From Sciscionella marina DSM 45152 (GTDB lineage: Bacteria; Actinomycetota; Actinomycetes; Mycobacteriales; Pseudonocardiaceae), in contig NZ_KB905400.1 in assembly GCF_000379465.1 (NCBI RefSeq), positions 1 to 64,000 on the forward strand: 64,000 bases of DNA. Direction: 5' to 3'. Shown here one piece after another: positions 9,208 through 19,106 of this stretch (within the stretch, counting starts at the first letter, position 1; every line of letters starts with the position of its first letter). The notes beneath the pieces are model-generated. The model made no database searches. It saw only the letters and a program-made list of their open reading frames with translations, and was not told the DNA's origin. The position numbers were made by a program, and so were the translations under genes.

Positions 9208-11160
9208 TCAGGACTCATCGAGATCGACCTGCTCATCCGCGACGGCGAATTCGCCGTGTGTGGTGGGATTCGTGTTGGTGGGGCCGAGATCGATGTAGGC
9301 TTGCGTGAGTCCGGTCTCGGTCGCGGCGGGGTCGTGGTCGGCGAATCCGGCCAGTTCCGCCGGGTCGGTGGTGATCAGGAAGTTCTCTCCTGGTGAGGCC
9401 AGCGCCTGGAAGGCCACACGCTGTGTCCCCGAGGACAAGAGTCCTTGGCCGCGGTCCGCGGAGAGCAGGAATTGGCGTTCCCCGGCGGAGAGGTCGAAGG
9501 TCTCGGCGATCTCGTCGATCGCCTGGGGTGCTTGGCGTAGCAGTATTTGGGTGGCGGCGTTGGCGATGACGGCCTTGCCCAGTTCGCTACCGAGGACATC
9601 GGCGGTGTCCTGGGTGGCCACGGTGAGCCCGGCCCAGTGTTTGCGCGCGGCTTTGGCCATCCGGAACAGAAACCGTGCCCCTTCGGGCTGTTGCATCAAC
9701 AGCCACGCCTCATCGACCACGACCAGCCGGGGGCGCCGGTGCGCGGGGGTGGACACCCGCCGCCACACGGCATCCAGGGTCAGCAGCGTGCCGATCGCTT
9801 TGGACTCGTCGGGCAGATCCCGCAGGGAGAACACCACCAGATGCCCGTCCGGGGTGGTCGTGGTCGGCCCGTCGAACAAATCCGCGAACGTCCCGTCCAC
9901 GTAGGGATGCAGGCGCGCGGCCAGATCGGCGGCCACCGTGTCCCCGTGGTCGCCGGTGGCGGCGAGCACGTCGCGCAGATCGCGCAACAACGGAGCCGGG
10001 CGGGTCCAGGTGCGTGGATCGCTGGTGATCCCGGTTCTGGTGTAGGTGTCGATGATCGCGGTATCCAGTACCGCCCGTTCGGCGGCGGTGACCGGTGCGC
10101 CGAACAGGACCGCGAATACCGTGTGCAGGAACAGGACCCGCCGATTCAGCGCGTCATGCGGCGCGGTGCGCCGCCCGCTCGCCGTAACGTGGATGGGCAG
10201 GTCGAACGGGTTCAGGCGCACGCCTCCGGCACCGAGGTGTACGTAGGTGCCGCCGACCTGGGCGGCCAGGCGGGCGTATTCGTCTTCGGGGTCGATGATG
10301 AACGCCTGCACCCCCTCGGCCGCCCACCCACCACCAGCATCGGAATCATTGGTGCGGATGTGGCGGTAGAGGCTACGCAGGGTTTCGAGTTTGACCAGAT
10401 ACGACTTCCCAGACCCGGAACGCCCGAGGATCACGGAGTTGAAGTTGTCGCACGCGAAGCGGTCCCAGTGCACCAGCCCCGAGGAGCCGACGTTGTAGCC
10501 ATACAGCACCCCCGCGGGTGCGGTGGCGCTCGGGTCCGTGGGTGGCAGATCCGGGGAGGTGAACGGATACGCCGCCGATACGGCTGCGGTGTCGAAGGTG
10601 CGTTTCAACCCCAGCGAATCAAGCCCGAGCGGCAAGGTGGAGACCCAGCCTTGCAGGGCGCGGTAGGTCGCGGGTTTCGCGTCGAGCAGCAGCGAGGCGC
10701 ACAGCGACCGTAGCGCCGAGACTTCCTCGGCCAGGGTCTTCTCGTCCGGGGCATGCACAGTCAGGTAGAGCCCGAATTTGAACAGGCGCCCCTCACCGCG
10801 CGCGATCCGACGGGAGAGCTCGGCGGCGTCTTCGGCGGCGGCATCCAGATCCGGGTCGTCGAGACGATCCTCGCGGGCGTTGTGCCGACGCGAGGATTCC
10901 AGTTTCGCGCGCTGTTTCCGTAGACCGCTGGCCGCGGTCGCCGGATCCACCGGTGCCACGTGCACCGACACATCCAAACGGGCCGGGTAGGTCAACAGCG
11001 GTGCGAGCCAGCCGGGATACACCTCCTGTGGATAGCCGGTCACCCCGAACGAGGCGACCCATTCGTTGCCGACTTCCAGATGCCGGGTCCCGACCGCGAG
11101 CGAGTCCGGGGTGAACGCTCCCGCCGCATACGCGGAACGACTACGCGCCATGTCACTCAC
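9208..11160 (-). CDS. VirB4/TraC-like conjugation ATPase
   Basis: ATPase that powers the type IV secretion channel, 650 residues. Walker A is ILGRSGSGKSYLVKLE near residue 245; Walker B is RLVVVDEAWLLMQQP near 475, followed by the VirB4 signature region KHWAGLTVATQDTADVL. The N-terminal third matches the CagE/TrbE-like part (PGWLAPLLTYPARLDVSVHV). The ATG overlaps the stop of the upstream PrgI gene as ATGA, indicating coupled translation. A second ATG three codons in is an alternative start. Family assignment is firm. Confidence 0.88.
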   Translation of the reverse strand: MSDMARSRSAYAAGAFTPDSLAVGTRHLEVGNEWVASFGVTGYPQEVYPGWLAPLLTYPARLDVSVHVAPVDPATAASGLRKQRAKLESSRRHNAREDRLDDPDLDAAAEDAAELSRRIARGEGRLFKFGLYLTVHAPDEKTLAEEVSALRSLCASLLLDAKPATYRALQGWVSTLPLGLDSLGLKRTFDTAAVSAAYPFTSPDLPPTDPSATAPAGVLYGYNVGSSGLVHWDRFACDNFNSVILGRSGSGKSYLVKLETLRSLYRHIRTNDSDAGGGWAAEGVQAFIIDPEDEYARLAAQVGGTYVHLGAGGVRLNPFDLPIHVTASGRRTAPHDALNRRVLFLHTVFAVLFGAPVTAAERAVLDTAIIDTYTRTGITSDPRTWTRPAPLLRDLRDVLAATGDHGDTVAADLAARLHPYVDGTFADLFDGPTTTTPDGHLVVFSLRDLPDESKAIGTLLTLDAVWRRVSTPAHRRPRLVVVDEAWLLMQQPEGARFLFRMAKAARKHWAGLTVATQDTADVLGSELGKAVIANAATQILLRQAPQAIDEIAETFDLSAGERQFLLSADRGQGLLSSGTQRVAFQALASPGENFLITTDPAELAGFADHDPAATETGLTQAYIDLGPTNTNPTTHGEFAVADEQVDLDES

Positions 11161-12506
11161 CTGCTCTCGAAACTGCTGTCGTCGTCGATTGCTTGCTGGG
11201 GACGGGTATGGGGTTTTTGGTCGGCGAGTTCGTCGTCGTAGTCCCAGTCGTCCTCATCCGAAAGCCACGGACCCGCCTGCGATCGCGGGGCAGATACGGT
11301 GTTGCGGGGCGTGTGGGGAGTCGCCCCGTGCTGGCGGGGTGAGTGAGCCGGGTCGGTGCCCGTTGCCCGAACACCCCCGCCGCCTGTGCTCGGCGACAAC
11401 GGCTGTGTCGGGTCGGTGGGTTCGTCGCTGCCGTAGAGGTCGGTGAAGCTGGTGGTGCTGGTGACTACGTCGTCGGCGGCGGCCAGCCCCGCCGACGGGG
11501 GCAGAAAGGTGTCGGGGTTGCACGCGGTGGCCAGCACCCCGGTCGCGGCCGAGGCATCCAGGGCGGTGACCACGATCCCGGCCGGAGACAGGAGTTCGAC
11601 GGCCTCCCCGAGGCGACGGAGGAGTCGTTGTTCGGCGGCCTGGCGCGCGTGCCCCTCGATCTCCTCGTCGCTGTGCTGGCGGCGACGTCGTTGCAACACG
11701 GCGGCCAGGCTGAAACCGTGCTGCCCGGTCATCCCGTCGCTGGGGCGCAGGTTTTCGCGCAGGACCAGCAGTACCTGCCGGCGCAGCAGATCGGTCTGAG
11801 CGGCGAGGTCGGCGAGGTAGTCGGCGTGATCGCGGGCGGCGGCTTCCAGCGCCGGGTGCGGCAGCCCACCGGCCCGGGCCCGGAGTTCGGCGATTTGTGG
11901 GGCCAGATCGAGGCGTTCGGCGCGGACCAGGATCTGCACCGGGGCGGTCAAACTGTGCAGGTAGCGGGCGAACGCGGCGACCAGTGCTTCCTGCTCGCCG
12001 GGGGTGCGCAGCGAAAAGTTCACCGTGGAGCACACGGCGATGACCGCGAGCCCATCCGCGCCGAGATCGACCACACCGGTGTGCGTGCTGGTGTCCTCGA
12101 TCCCGGTCGCGGGCAACTCCAACGGCACCGGCGCCACCCCCTGGCTCACAGCTCGGTGGCCGCGCTGAATGGAGCCTTCGGCGGTCAGCCAGGACGGGGC
12201 GGGGCGCACCCCTTCTGGGGCGGCGACCCGATGCGCGGGGGCCAGGCGTTGGCGGATCGCGGCGAGTAGGAGCTTGTCCAACGGCAGTCCGTCACGCTGC
12301 CCGAGGGCCACGACAGTGGCCGCGATCCCGACCGGGATCGCCACGATCAGAAACACCGCCAGCGGCAGGAAAGGGCGGGTCGCGAGGTAGAACAGGTAGA
12401 GCACGACACCGGCGCTACCGAGGATCAGGAGTTGACGGGCGGTCAGCGGTCCCAGGACACGATCGGGGCGATCGACATCGGCGGGAATTCTCACGGGCGT
12501 GGTCAC
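11157..12506 (-). CDS. PrgI-family conjugation membrane protein
   Basis: Matches the PrgI/SCO6880-type family, a membrane component found beside VirB4 ATPases in Gram-positive conjugation systems. Two hydrophobic segments lie at residues ~27-46 and ~48-68, after the family start RIPADVDRPDRVLGPLTARQ. The long remainder is soluble and probably cytoplasmic, with a coiled-coil-prone stretch (LQRRRRQHSDEEIEGHARQ). The C-terminal tail is low-complexity. At 449 residues it is much longer than the minimal PrgI, as in other actinobacterial elements. It overlaps the downstream ATPase start by four bases. Confidence 0.8.
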   Translation of the reverse strand: MTTPVRIPADVDRPDRVLGPLTARQLLILGSAGVVLYLFYLATRPFLPLAVFLIVAIPVGIAATVVALGQRDGLPLDKLLLAAIRQRLAPAHRVAAPEGVRPAPSWLTAEGSIQRGHRAVSQGVAPVPLELPATGIEDTSTHTGVVDLGADGLAVIAVCSTVNFSLRTPGEQEALVAAFARYLHSLTAPVQILVRAERLDLAPQIAELRARAGGLPHPALEAAARDHADYLADLAAQTDLLRRQVLLVLRENLRPSDGMTGQHGFSLAAVLQRRRRQHSDEEIEGHARQAAEQRLLRRLGEAVELLSPAGIVVTALDASAATGVLATACNPDTFLPPSAGLAAADDVVTSTTSFTDLYGSDEPTDPTQPLSPSTGGGGVRATGTDPAHSPRQHGATPHTPRNTVSAPRSQAGPWLSDEDDWDYDDELADQKPHTRPQQAIDDDSSFESR

Positions 12507-12515
12507 GGGTATCCC

Positions 12516-14588
12516 TCACTTCTTCCGGTTCCGGCGCGTGGGCAGATCCAGCGGCAGCGCCAACTGGCTCCCGGTCCGTTTCGCCGGACTCTGGGACGGT
12601 GGGCTCTGGGGTGGTGGGGTCGGTTTGGGTTGGCGCTTGACACCGAGGGGCAGCGGGTATTGGCCCGAGGCCAGCGGGCGGTTACCGCTGTAGGGATCCG
12701 GGGTGCGTTTGCGGGGTGCCCGGGCGGCGCGGCTGATCTGTCCGGACGGTGTGATCAGGCCCGGCCCGGTCTGCCGTGGCGACGGCGGTGGGGTTGGGGT
12801 GGCGAGCTCATCGGCCAGACTCGTCTGGGAGGGGCGTGGGGCCGCTGGGCGCAGCTGGATCGGCAGCATGCCGGTTTCGGGTGCGATCAACGCGTTCGGC
12901 ATGCGCGCGGGTGGGCGCGCGTTGCGGTTGACCCGCCCATCCGGAGTCAACAAACCCTGTTGCGCGACCGGCTCGGCCCCACGCCGGTCGCGTGCGGCGA
13001 GGTCGTCGGCCAGGGACCTCCGCCCGACCCGGTCGGGGTCACGTCGCACCGGAAACGGGAGCCCCAGCTGATCGCGCGGCAATGCGTTCGGCAGGTCCCG
13101 CAGCGGCAGCGCGCGCGGGTTCGCGTCGACACGAGTCTTGTCTCCACTCCCGTGCGGGGTGAACAACGACAACTGCCCGGGCCCAGGACGGCGATCCGGC
13201 TGCACAGGAGAAGTCCGGTCGCTGAGGCGTTCCCCGCGCCGGAGGGGATGGCGGGTGCGGCGTAGCCGCATCGGGAACATGAACTGGTCCGCCCGGGTCG
13301 CTGGTGGATCCGCCGGCACACCGCCGTCGCGACCGCCACGATCGGACTGGACGGGTCGGCGCTTACGGGGTTTCGCTTTGCCCCGGGACTTGCCGCCGAG
13401 CAGCCCCATGGCTTTGTAGGCGATCGCGCCGCGCACCAGCGATCCCAGCATCGACCGGCCGCCTCCGCGCAGTGGTTGCAGGCACCAGAACGGGATCTTG
13501 ATCAGCACCCAGATCAGCGCCAGACACAGCAGCAGATGCACCAGCCCACCACTGGATTGCCCGAACAACGGGACACCGCCGGGAGCGAAAAACAGGCGCA
13601 AGGCGGTCACCAGCGCCAGCGACTGTCCCAGCTGAATGGCCAGCACCCCACCGAAGGCTTTCCACCACATGCGTGCGATGCCCTCGGTGTGCGGGAGAGC
13701 GTGCCACATCAACACGATCGGGGCGGCGGCGATCAACAGGATCGTCACCATGACCCGCACGATGAACGTGACCAACAGGATCACGATCATGACCACCAAC
13801 GCCAGCGCGATGAACACCAGCCACCAACTGCCGTTCGTAACCGCGTTGAGAATCATCAAGGCCATGGCCGCCGCGGCGGTGTGCGGATCGACCCCGCTCC
13901 CGGTGACCGCCAGCGCCAGCGCGTTGGCCATCTGGATGGCCTTCGTCGCCACGAACAGCGACAGCGCCCCGGCCAGAAACCCGACCGCGATACGCGGGCC
14001 GATCTCCTTGACGGTGTAGCGGGCCTGCATGGTTTCGAAGCTCATGATCAGGATCCCGGCGACGAGCACGATGATCCCGTACACCGCGACCAGAATGTGC
14101 CACATCTGCGTCCACATCTGGCCCAGAGCCGGCAACGAACCAGGTTCCGGTGTGGTCAACAGTGTCTGTCCGAGCAGACCCAGCAGCGGGTTGAGCGCGC
14201 CGATCACGAACGCCATGAACCAGCCGTTGACGCCCTGCCCGACACAGGCGGCCACGTTGGTGATCCCGCACTCGGTGCCGCGCGGATCGAACGACGAATC
14301 CGGCCCCCGACGGGTGTGGTCGGGCGGTGACGGGTCGAACGAGGGCGGATGCGGAATACAGTCCGGCCCGGCACACGGCGCAGGCGCGTCCGGCGCAGGT
14401 GGAGTCGCCGGTGGCGCCGAGGAAGACGGCGAAGGCGGTGGCGGTGTCTGGGGTGTGGCCGACGCGGACAGCGCGGACCCCATGGTCAAGGCCAGCAACG
14501 CGCCCGGCACCGCCAGACACACAGCGAGACGGCACCAGCGACATGCGAAAAGACCACGGGAGTGTGGGCGGGCGTGTGTGAGGGGCAT
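12516..14588 (-). CDS. TrbL/VirB6-like conjugation channel protein
   Basis: Polytopic membrane protein of 690 residues. A signal-like hydrophobic segment at ~20-43 is followed by a Pro-rich external linker, then about seven hydrophobic helices between ~135 and ~385 (for example ILVAVYGIIVLVAGILIMSF and MIVILLVTFIVRVMVTILLI). The C-terminal ~290 residues are basic, Pro/Arg rich and probably cytoplasmic. This is the layout of TrbL/VirB6-type inner channel components. Its start lies three bases after the stop of the pilin-like gene, so the operon is tightly packed. The tail shows imperfect repeats such as LPLRDLPNALPRDQLGLP. Confidence 0.82.
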   Translation of the reverse strand: MPLTHARPHSRGLFACRWCRLAVCLAVPGALLALTMGSALSASATPQTPPPPSPSSSAPPATPPAPDAPAPCAGPDCIPHPPSFDPSPPDHTRRGPDSSFDPRGTECGITNVAACVGQGVNGWFMAFVIGALNPLLGLLGQTLLTTPEPGSLPALGQMWTQMWHILVAVYGIIVLVAGILIMSFETMQARYTVKEIGPRIAVGFLAGALSLFVATKAIQMANALALAVTGSGVDPHTAAAAMALMILNAVTNGSWWLVFIALALVVMIVILLVTFIVRVMVTILLIAAAPIVLMWHALPHTEGIARMWWKAFGGVLAIQLGQSLALVTALRLFFAPGGVPLFGQSSGGLVHLLLCLALIWVLIKIPFWCLQPLRGGGRSMLGSLVRGAIAYKAMGLLGGKSRGKAKPRKRRPVQSDRGGRDGGVPADPPATRADQFMFPMRLRRTRHPLRRGERLSDRTSPVQPDRRPGPGQLSLFTPHGSGDKTRVDANPRALPLRDLPNALPRDQLGLPFPVRRDPDRVGRRSLADDLAARDRRGAEPVAQQGLLTPDGRVNRNARPPARMPNALIAPETGMLPIQLRPAAPRPSQTSLADELATPTPPPSPRQTGPGLITPSGQISRAARAPRKRTPDPYSGNRPLASGQYPLPLGVKRQPKPTPPPQSPPSQSPAKRTGSQLALPLDLPTRRNRKK

Positions 14589-14591
14589 GGT

Positions 14592-15134
14592 TCACACCCC
14601 GCCCACGATGTTCTTGAGGATCTCGACCACCAGCGGTGCCAGGGCGGCCAGACCGAAACCGATACCGGCGGCTTTGAACGCGCCCTTGGCTTTTTCGATC
14701 TCGCCGGGCTCCCCGGAAGCCATCAGATACCGCAGGCCCCCGATCGTGAGGAACACGACCGCAACCCCGGCGAGGATGCCCATGATCCAGTTGCGGATAT
14801 TGCCCAGCACATCGTCGACCGACCGGGCGAGCGCGAACACCTGGACCGTCTCGGCATGCGCCGACACGCTCAACAACAACCCGAGCGCGACCAGCTCAAG
14901 CACCAGCCAAGCACGATGCTGGCGTCGTTTTTCGAATCGCCGTGTTCCCGATTCGGGTGTGCGGTGGTCGCGGTCGGGTGTGGTGCTCGAGCACGCAGCC
15001 ACTCGGTTGGTGGTGCGCCGAACGCGGCTGCGAGCCAGGCGAGCAGGGCGTGTTCCTGGGCTTGCCGGTGGACGGGTCGCTGCGCGGCGACGGCTGTTCG
15101 ACAGTGTCGGGTGGGGGTAGCGAGTCAGTCGCAT
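14592..15134 (-). CDS. VirB2/TrbC-like pilin or small conjugation membrane protein
   Basis: A 180-residue protein with AGGAGG seven bases before the ATG. The Arg-rich first ~70 residues are followed by a signal-like hydrophobic segment ending in SVSAHAE, then two helices (WIMGILAGVAVVFLTIGGL and AAGIGFGLAALAPLVVEIL) separated by a short charged loop. This two-helix topology after a cleavable leader is that of T4SS major pilins. The long basic leader is odd and overlaps the previous gene by ten bases; a shorter internal start cannot be excluded. Confidence 0.72.
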   Translation of the reverse strand: MRLTRYPHPTLSNSRRRAATRPPASPGTRPARLARSRVRRTTNRVAACSSTTPDRDHRTPESGTRRFEKRRQHRAWLVLELVALGLLLSVSAHAETVQVFALARSVDDVLGNIRNWIMGILAGVAVVFLTIGGLRYLMASGEPGEIEKAKGAFKAAGIGFGLAALAPLVVEILKNIVGGV

Positions 15135-16222
15135 GAGGGGGCCTCCTGGCTGGGCCTCACGGGCGTCGACGACCGGCGGGCGGGTCCGTGCGAGCGGTGC
15201 GGTGCTGGTCGTGCGGGCACTCGGGTCCCGCGCCCCCTAACTCCGGATTTCGGGCCGTCTGGATGCACCGGGCGCGGGAATTTCTGCGCCAGTTCCGGAC
15301 TGGTGCGTGTCACGTTGCGTAGTCGCACCCGGTGCGTCGACGAGCGCCACGACAACGGGCGCACGACAGTGCCGGCCTGGTGTTCGCCCGCCTCGCGCGC
15401 TGGTGTTGGCGCGGTGTCCCCGCGGGAGTCGTCATCGTTGTCCGTACCGCGCTCGGCTAGATACGACGCCAGCTGAAGTTCGGCGCGATGTCGGGCCTTT
15501 TGAGCCGCCTTGTAACTCTGGCCACGCGCATGGGCGGCTTCGATCAGCGACAACTCGCCGAAACGGGTCGCCGAGATCAACGCGGCCTCCGCAGCCGTGA
15601 TCACGCCCGCGCGCACGGCGGTCGCGAGCACGAGGTCGGGGTGACCGCTCGGGGGCTGTGGTGGCCGGGACCCGAAGTCGTTGACGTCATCGACCGGGGT
15701 GGCCGCGTCGAGCGCTTCCCGCAGCGCGGCGGCGCCCGTACGGTAGGCCGCCCACCGCAGGCGCACGAGGATTGCTGGCCGGTCCAGATCGATCTCGCCG
15801 AGCGCTTCGAGGAAACCGCTCAACACGGCGGCGTGGATCTCGTGCCAGTCGCCGCGCAACCGTTTGGTCAGCGAGGCCGCGACCGGCACCAGAACCGGTA
15901 GTGCGAGCCCGACACAGGCCACGGTCCAGGTGCGGCCCTCGGCGCGAGCGCGGACGATCAGATACGTCCACGTGGCATCACGGGTCGCTTGCGTGCAGTC
16001 CTTGTGCAGCAGGAGCGCCCCCAGCTCATCCACGGGCACTGGCCCGGACGGGAGCCCGGGGATCTCGCTGCCCTGGACGCACACGGGATGCGGCCCGGTC
16101 ACCAGCCACTCGAAACTGGCGCCAGCGATATCGAACACGCCGTCCTCGCCCACGTATTCGGGAGTACGGCGAAACGCGAAAACCCGCGCGTCGGGATCGT
16201 TTTCCGACAGCGACAAATCCAT
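15125..16222 (-). CDS. unknown first gene of the transfer operon, sigma-region-4-like segment
   Basis: The ATG at 16222 follows AGGAG by eight bases; the frame extends upstream but without a ribosome site. The 365-residue product has one hydrophobic stretch (WTVACVGLALPVLVPVAASL). Residues ~185-245 (LVLATAVRAGVITAAEAALI, then GQSYKAAQKARHRAE) look like a sigma-factor region 4 helix-turn-helix, as in proteins annotated sigma-like in related conjugative elements. The rest is low-complexity. Being first in the operon, it could regulate transfer, but this is inference. Confidence 0.6.
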   Translation of the reverse strand: MDLSLSENDPDARVFAFRRTPEYVGEDGVFDIAGASFEWLVTGPHPVCVQGSEIPGLPSGPVPVDELGALLLHKDCTQATRDATWTYLIVRARAEGRTWTVACVGLALPVLVPVAASLTKRLRGDWHEIHAAVLSGFLEALGEIDLDRPAILVRLRWAAYRTGAAALREALDAATPVDDVNDFGSRPPQPPSGHPDLVLATAVRAGVITAAEAALISATRFGELSLIEAAHARGQSYKAAQKARHRAELQLASYLAERGTDNDDDSRGDTAPTPAREAGEHQAGTVVRPLSWRSSTHRVRLRNVTRTSPELAQKFPRPVHPDGPKSGVRGRGTRVPARPAPHRSHGPARRSSTPVRPSQEAPSCD

Positions 16223-16776
16223 GTCGACCACTCCTGGAAATGGCGGAATCAGTGCGGCCCCAAGAAAGCCATCCCGACCGCCCCAGAAAAGCCTCACAAC
16301 CGCCCCGTTAGCGCCTCAACCTCGCCCCAACAGCGCACCCAACCCAGCCGCGGTCCCCACCGATGACCGTCGCGCCGATGACAGTGCATCCTCGAGTTTC
16401 ACGAGTGCGAGACACCGCGCGACACCTGGTGAGCGGCGATGAAACGCCCCGCTCCAACGCCGACCGCAGGGGCCGTCTCACGTAACGAACGCGAGAACCT
16501 GACCTGGGACCACGCCGCGACCACAGGGCGTGGGAGCTCGTCGACCACGTCCGCGCGAAACCGGCCTCCCGCCCGTCGACGTGGAGCCCAGCGAATTCGC
16601 GTAAGGATGCTTCTCAGGCCACTAGCCAACGTTTGGCGTGGCCCGGCGGGACCGAGAAGTCGTCCAATTTTTTTCTGTTTCCGGGTGTCTCCAAACGGCC
16701 GATTTTCCGGAGTTAGGGGGTGACAGCAAAAGACAGCCGGATCTCCCGTCCGGTGACCGCCATTTGGGAGGCACCC
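16223..16776. other. divergent intergenic region between transfer operon and methylase block
   Basis: About 550 bases with no convincing gene. It must hold the promoters of both the leftward transfer operon and the rightward methylase block. A T-rich patch at 16668-16680 stands out from the GC-rich surroundings. No operator palindrome of note was found. Several overlapping open frames here look like shadows without ribosome sites. Confidence 0.5.
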
Positions 16777-17850
16777 ATGGCCCAGCGCTCGCAGCCCTCG
16801 GCCGACCGTCCAGCCAACCGGCCGCAGGCCCGACGCGACACGACACGACCGCCCCGCACCCGCCGCGGTGGCGACCGCGCGCCGTATCCGGGAGCTCCGT
16901 TCCCGACCGCGCGCCCCGCACGAAACTCCCGTACCGCCACACCCGCACGCCAGCATCCGAACCGGGCACGAGCGACTCCTCGAACTGGTGCACCGAACCC
17001 GATCCCGGCCACCGTGTGGGCGACCGGCTCAGAACCGATCGATCCGCACGACCCGTGGCCCACACCGATCGTGCAGGCCGCGACAACCACCTTCACCGAC
17101 CCCGCGGACCGGGTGCTGATCCTGCCCTGGCCCACCGTCGACAACACCCCCGACAACGACCCCGACCAGAGCACGACCACACCACCACAAAAGTCAACCA
17201 TGGTTGACGCTCCGGTTGCTGCGTGCCGGGTCGTCACCGGTCTTGGTCGCAGCGCCGAGACCGTGCAACCCGACCCGCATCGGGTTGCTCCCCGGCGGTC
17301 GCCGCGGCCGTTCTGGGACGAGTTCATCGACGAATCCCCCGCGCAGGCTCCCGGTGTACCGGCACCCCGGAGGCAGTCCCTCACCGAGGAGCACGCCGCC
17401 TCGGATCACGCGGTCACCGCAGCGACCGCGAACAACGCGGACGGTGCGGAGTTGGTCCTCACCTCACTCCCGAGTACCGGCGGATGCGAAGGCTCGGCGG
17501 ATCGGATCGCGCGCGCCGCGGCGCGGTTGCTGCGCTTCGGCGGGATCCTCGCGGTCTATACCCACAGTGACTGGAATCAAGGCCGGCTGACGGACCCGAC
17601 CGGCCCGATGATCGCCGCCGCGCAGAACGCCGACCTGCTCTACCTCCAGCACATCGTCACCCTGCTCACCCCCGTCCACAACGGAGCGCTCGCTCCCGCC
17701 GCCCCGCCACCCGGAGACGACGAGCAGACCCGCTTGGTCCACCGCGCCCAGGTCCGCGGACTGCCCGTACCGCACGTGCGCACGCACGGAGACCTGTTGG
17801 TCTTCGCTCAAGCCCACCCCCACCCCGCCACACCGGGCACACCCCAGTGA
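16777..17850 (+). CDS. degenerate DNA-methyltransferase-like protein
   Basis: The ATG at 16777 follows GGGAGG by five bases, giving 357 residues. The first ~200 residues are Arg/Pro-rich and low-complexity. The C-terminal ~140 residues look like the second half of a SAM-dependent DNA methylase: ELVLTSLPSTGG stands where the catalytic TSPPY motif IV should be, followed by RLLRFGGILAVYTHSDW, which matches the GG-x-hydrophobic strand of such enzymes. The substituted motif IV and the absence of a recognisable SAM-binding motif I argue against activity. It overlaps the active-looking methylase downstream by GTGA, so it may be a partner subunit. Confidence 0.6.
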   Translation: MAQRSQPSADRPANRPQARRDTTRPPRTRRGGDRAPYPGAPFPTARPARNSRTATPARQHPNRARATPRTGAPNPIPATVWATGSEPIDPHDPWPTPIVQAATTTFTDPADRVLILPWPTVDNTPDNDPDQSTTTPPQKSTMVDAPVAACRVVTGLGRSAETVQPDPHRVAPRRSPRPFWDEFIDESPAQAPGVPAPRRQSLTEEHAASDHAVTAATANNADGAELVLTSLPSTGGCEGSADRIARAAARLLRFGGILAVYTHSDWNQGRLTDPTGPMIAAAQNADLLYLQHIVTLLTPVHNGALAPAAPPPGDDEQTRLVHRAQVRGLPVPHVRTHGDLLVFAQAHPHPATPGTPQ

Positions 17851-19106
17851 CCCCTCCGCGCCCGCGCGCCAGCGCACTGGCCACCGCGCCCACTCCGCCA
17901 CCCATCCCATCCAGTCCGTCGAAACGTGCGAAAGACAGGTGCCCCATGCCGCACACCCCAACCCCCGCATCGGCCACGAACACCACAGCACCGGCGAACA
18001 CCGGAACCGGTATCGCGGCCGAGTTCGCCGGAGACGACACGCCCACCGTGCGCATCCCGCAGACCACCAAGACCAACGCCGGTTCCCCGGGCGCCGATAC
18101 CACCCGCACCGGCCAGTTCGACGGTGGCGACCCGGTCGCACCGATAACCGCGACCACCCATCCCGATGGGCTGCCGGGCTCGGTGTGGGCGACCGCGCAA
18201 ACCTCCCCGACCGCGCAACGTAAAGGTCGTTATGTCTCGGACTCGACCGCGCACCCGGCCAAGATGCTGCCCGCCGTCGCCGCGCACGCGATCACCCACT
18301 ACACCCGGCCCGGCGATCTCGTGTTCGACCCTATGGCGGGATCCGGTACGACCCTGGTCGAGGCAATCGACGCGGGACGCCGCGCGGTCGGGATCGAGTA
18401 CGAACCGCACTGGGTCCGCGTCGCGCAAGCCAACCTCGAGCTCGCGCGCGAACGCGGCCATGGGCACGACGGCCAGGTGTTCACCGGCGACGCCCGCCAC
18501 CTCGAAACCCTGCTGCCCGCCTACTATCACCAGCAGGTGGCGTTGGTGGTGACCTCTCCTCCGTATGGGCCCTCGGTCCACGGGCAGGTCTCTACCGCCG
18601 GCACCGACTCACATGACGGGAAAGTGCATAAGTTCCACCACCGCTACGGCTCCAGTCTGGATCGCGGCAACCTCGCCAACGTCGGCCACCACCGTCTGCT
18701 CGCGGGATTCACCCGCATCCTCACCGGCTGCGCCACGGTGCTGCGCCCGGGCGGGCACGTCGTGATCACCGCCCGGCCCTGGCGCGAACATTCCGAACTG
18801 ATCGATCTGCCCAGCCAGATCATCGCCTGCGGCCACCGGGCCGGACTCATCCCCGTCGAACGCTGCGTCGCGCTGCTGGCCCGCGCCGCCGACACCGACC
18901 TCGTCGCGCGCGGTTCCTTTTTTCAACGGGAGTTCATCCGCAAACAACGCGAACAAGGCTTACCGCTGCACCTGATCGCCCACGAAGACGTGATCTGCCT
19001 CCGCAAACCACTCCACCCCCACCCACCCCACCAACCCCGCCACTTCGCCCCGCCGGACAAGCTGCCGCGCCTGACGCACGTGCCCGGCAGGGGGTGGCAG
19101 GCATGA
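17847..19106 (+). CDS. DNA methyltransferase, N4-cytosine or N6-adenine type
   Basis: Amino-methyltransferase that modifies DNA at an unknown site. SAM-binding motif I is FDPMAGSGTTLVEAID near residue 160 and catalytic motif IV is VVTSPPYGPS near 235, so motif I precedes IV. The GTG at 17847 overlaps the previous stop as GTGA; an ATG at 17946 would remove a low-complexity leader and is a reasonable alternative. No restriction endonuclease is adjacent, so it is probably a solitary methylase protecting the element on transfer. Confidence 0.85.
   Translation: MTPPRPRASALATAPTPPPIPSSPSKRAKDRCPMPHTPTPASATNTTAPANTGTGIAAEFAGDDTPTVRIPQTTKTNAGSPGADTTRTGQFDGGDPVAPITATTHPDGLPGSVWATAQTSPTAQRKGRYVSDSTAHPAKMLPAVAAHAITHYTRPGDLVFDPMAGSGTTLVEAIDAGRRAVGIEYEPHWVRVAQANLELARERGHGHDGQVFTGDARHLETLLPAYYHQQVALVVTSPPYGPSVHGQVSTAGTDSHDGKVHKFHHRYGSSLDRGNLANVGHHRLLAGFTRILTGCATVLRPGGHVVITARPWREHSELIDLPSQIIACGHRAGLIPVERCVALLARAADTDLVARGSFFQREFIRKQREQGLPLHLIAHEDVICLRKPLHPHPPHQPRHFAPPDKLPRLTHVPGRGWQA

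Noticed and set aside
9162-9236. Longer N-terminus for the VirD4-like ATPase
   Set aside because: It overlaps the VirB4-like coding sequence and lacks a ribosome site, whereas the ATG at 9161 has GAAGGGA.
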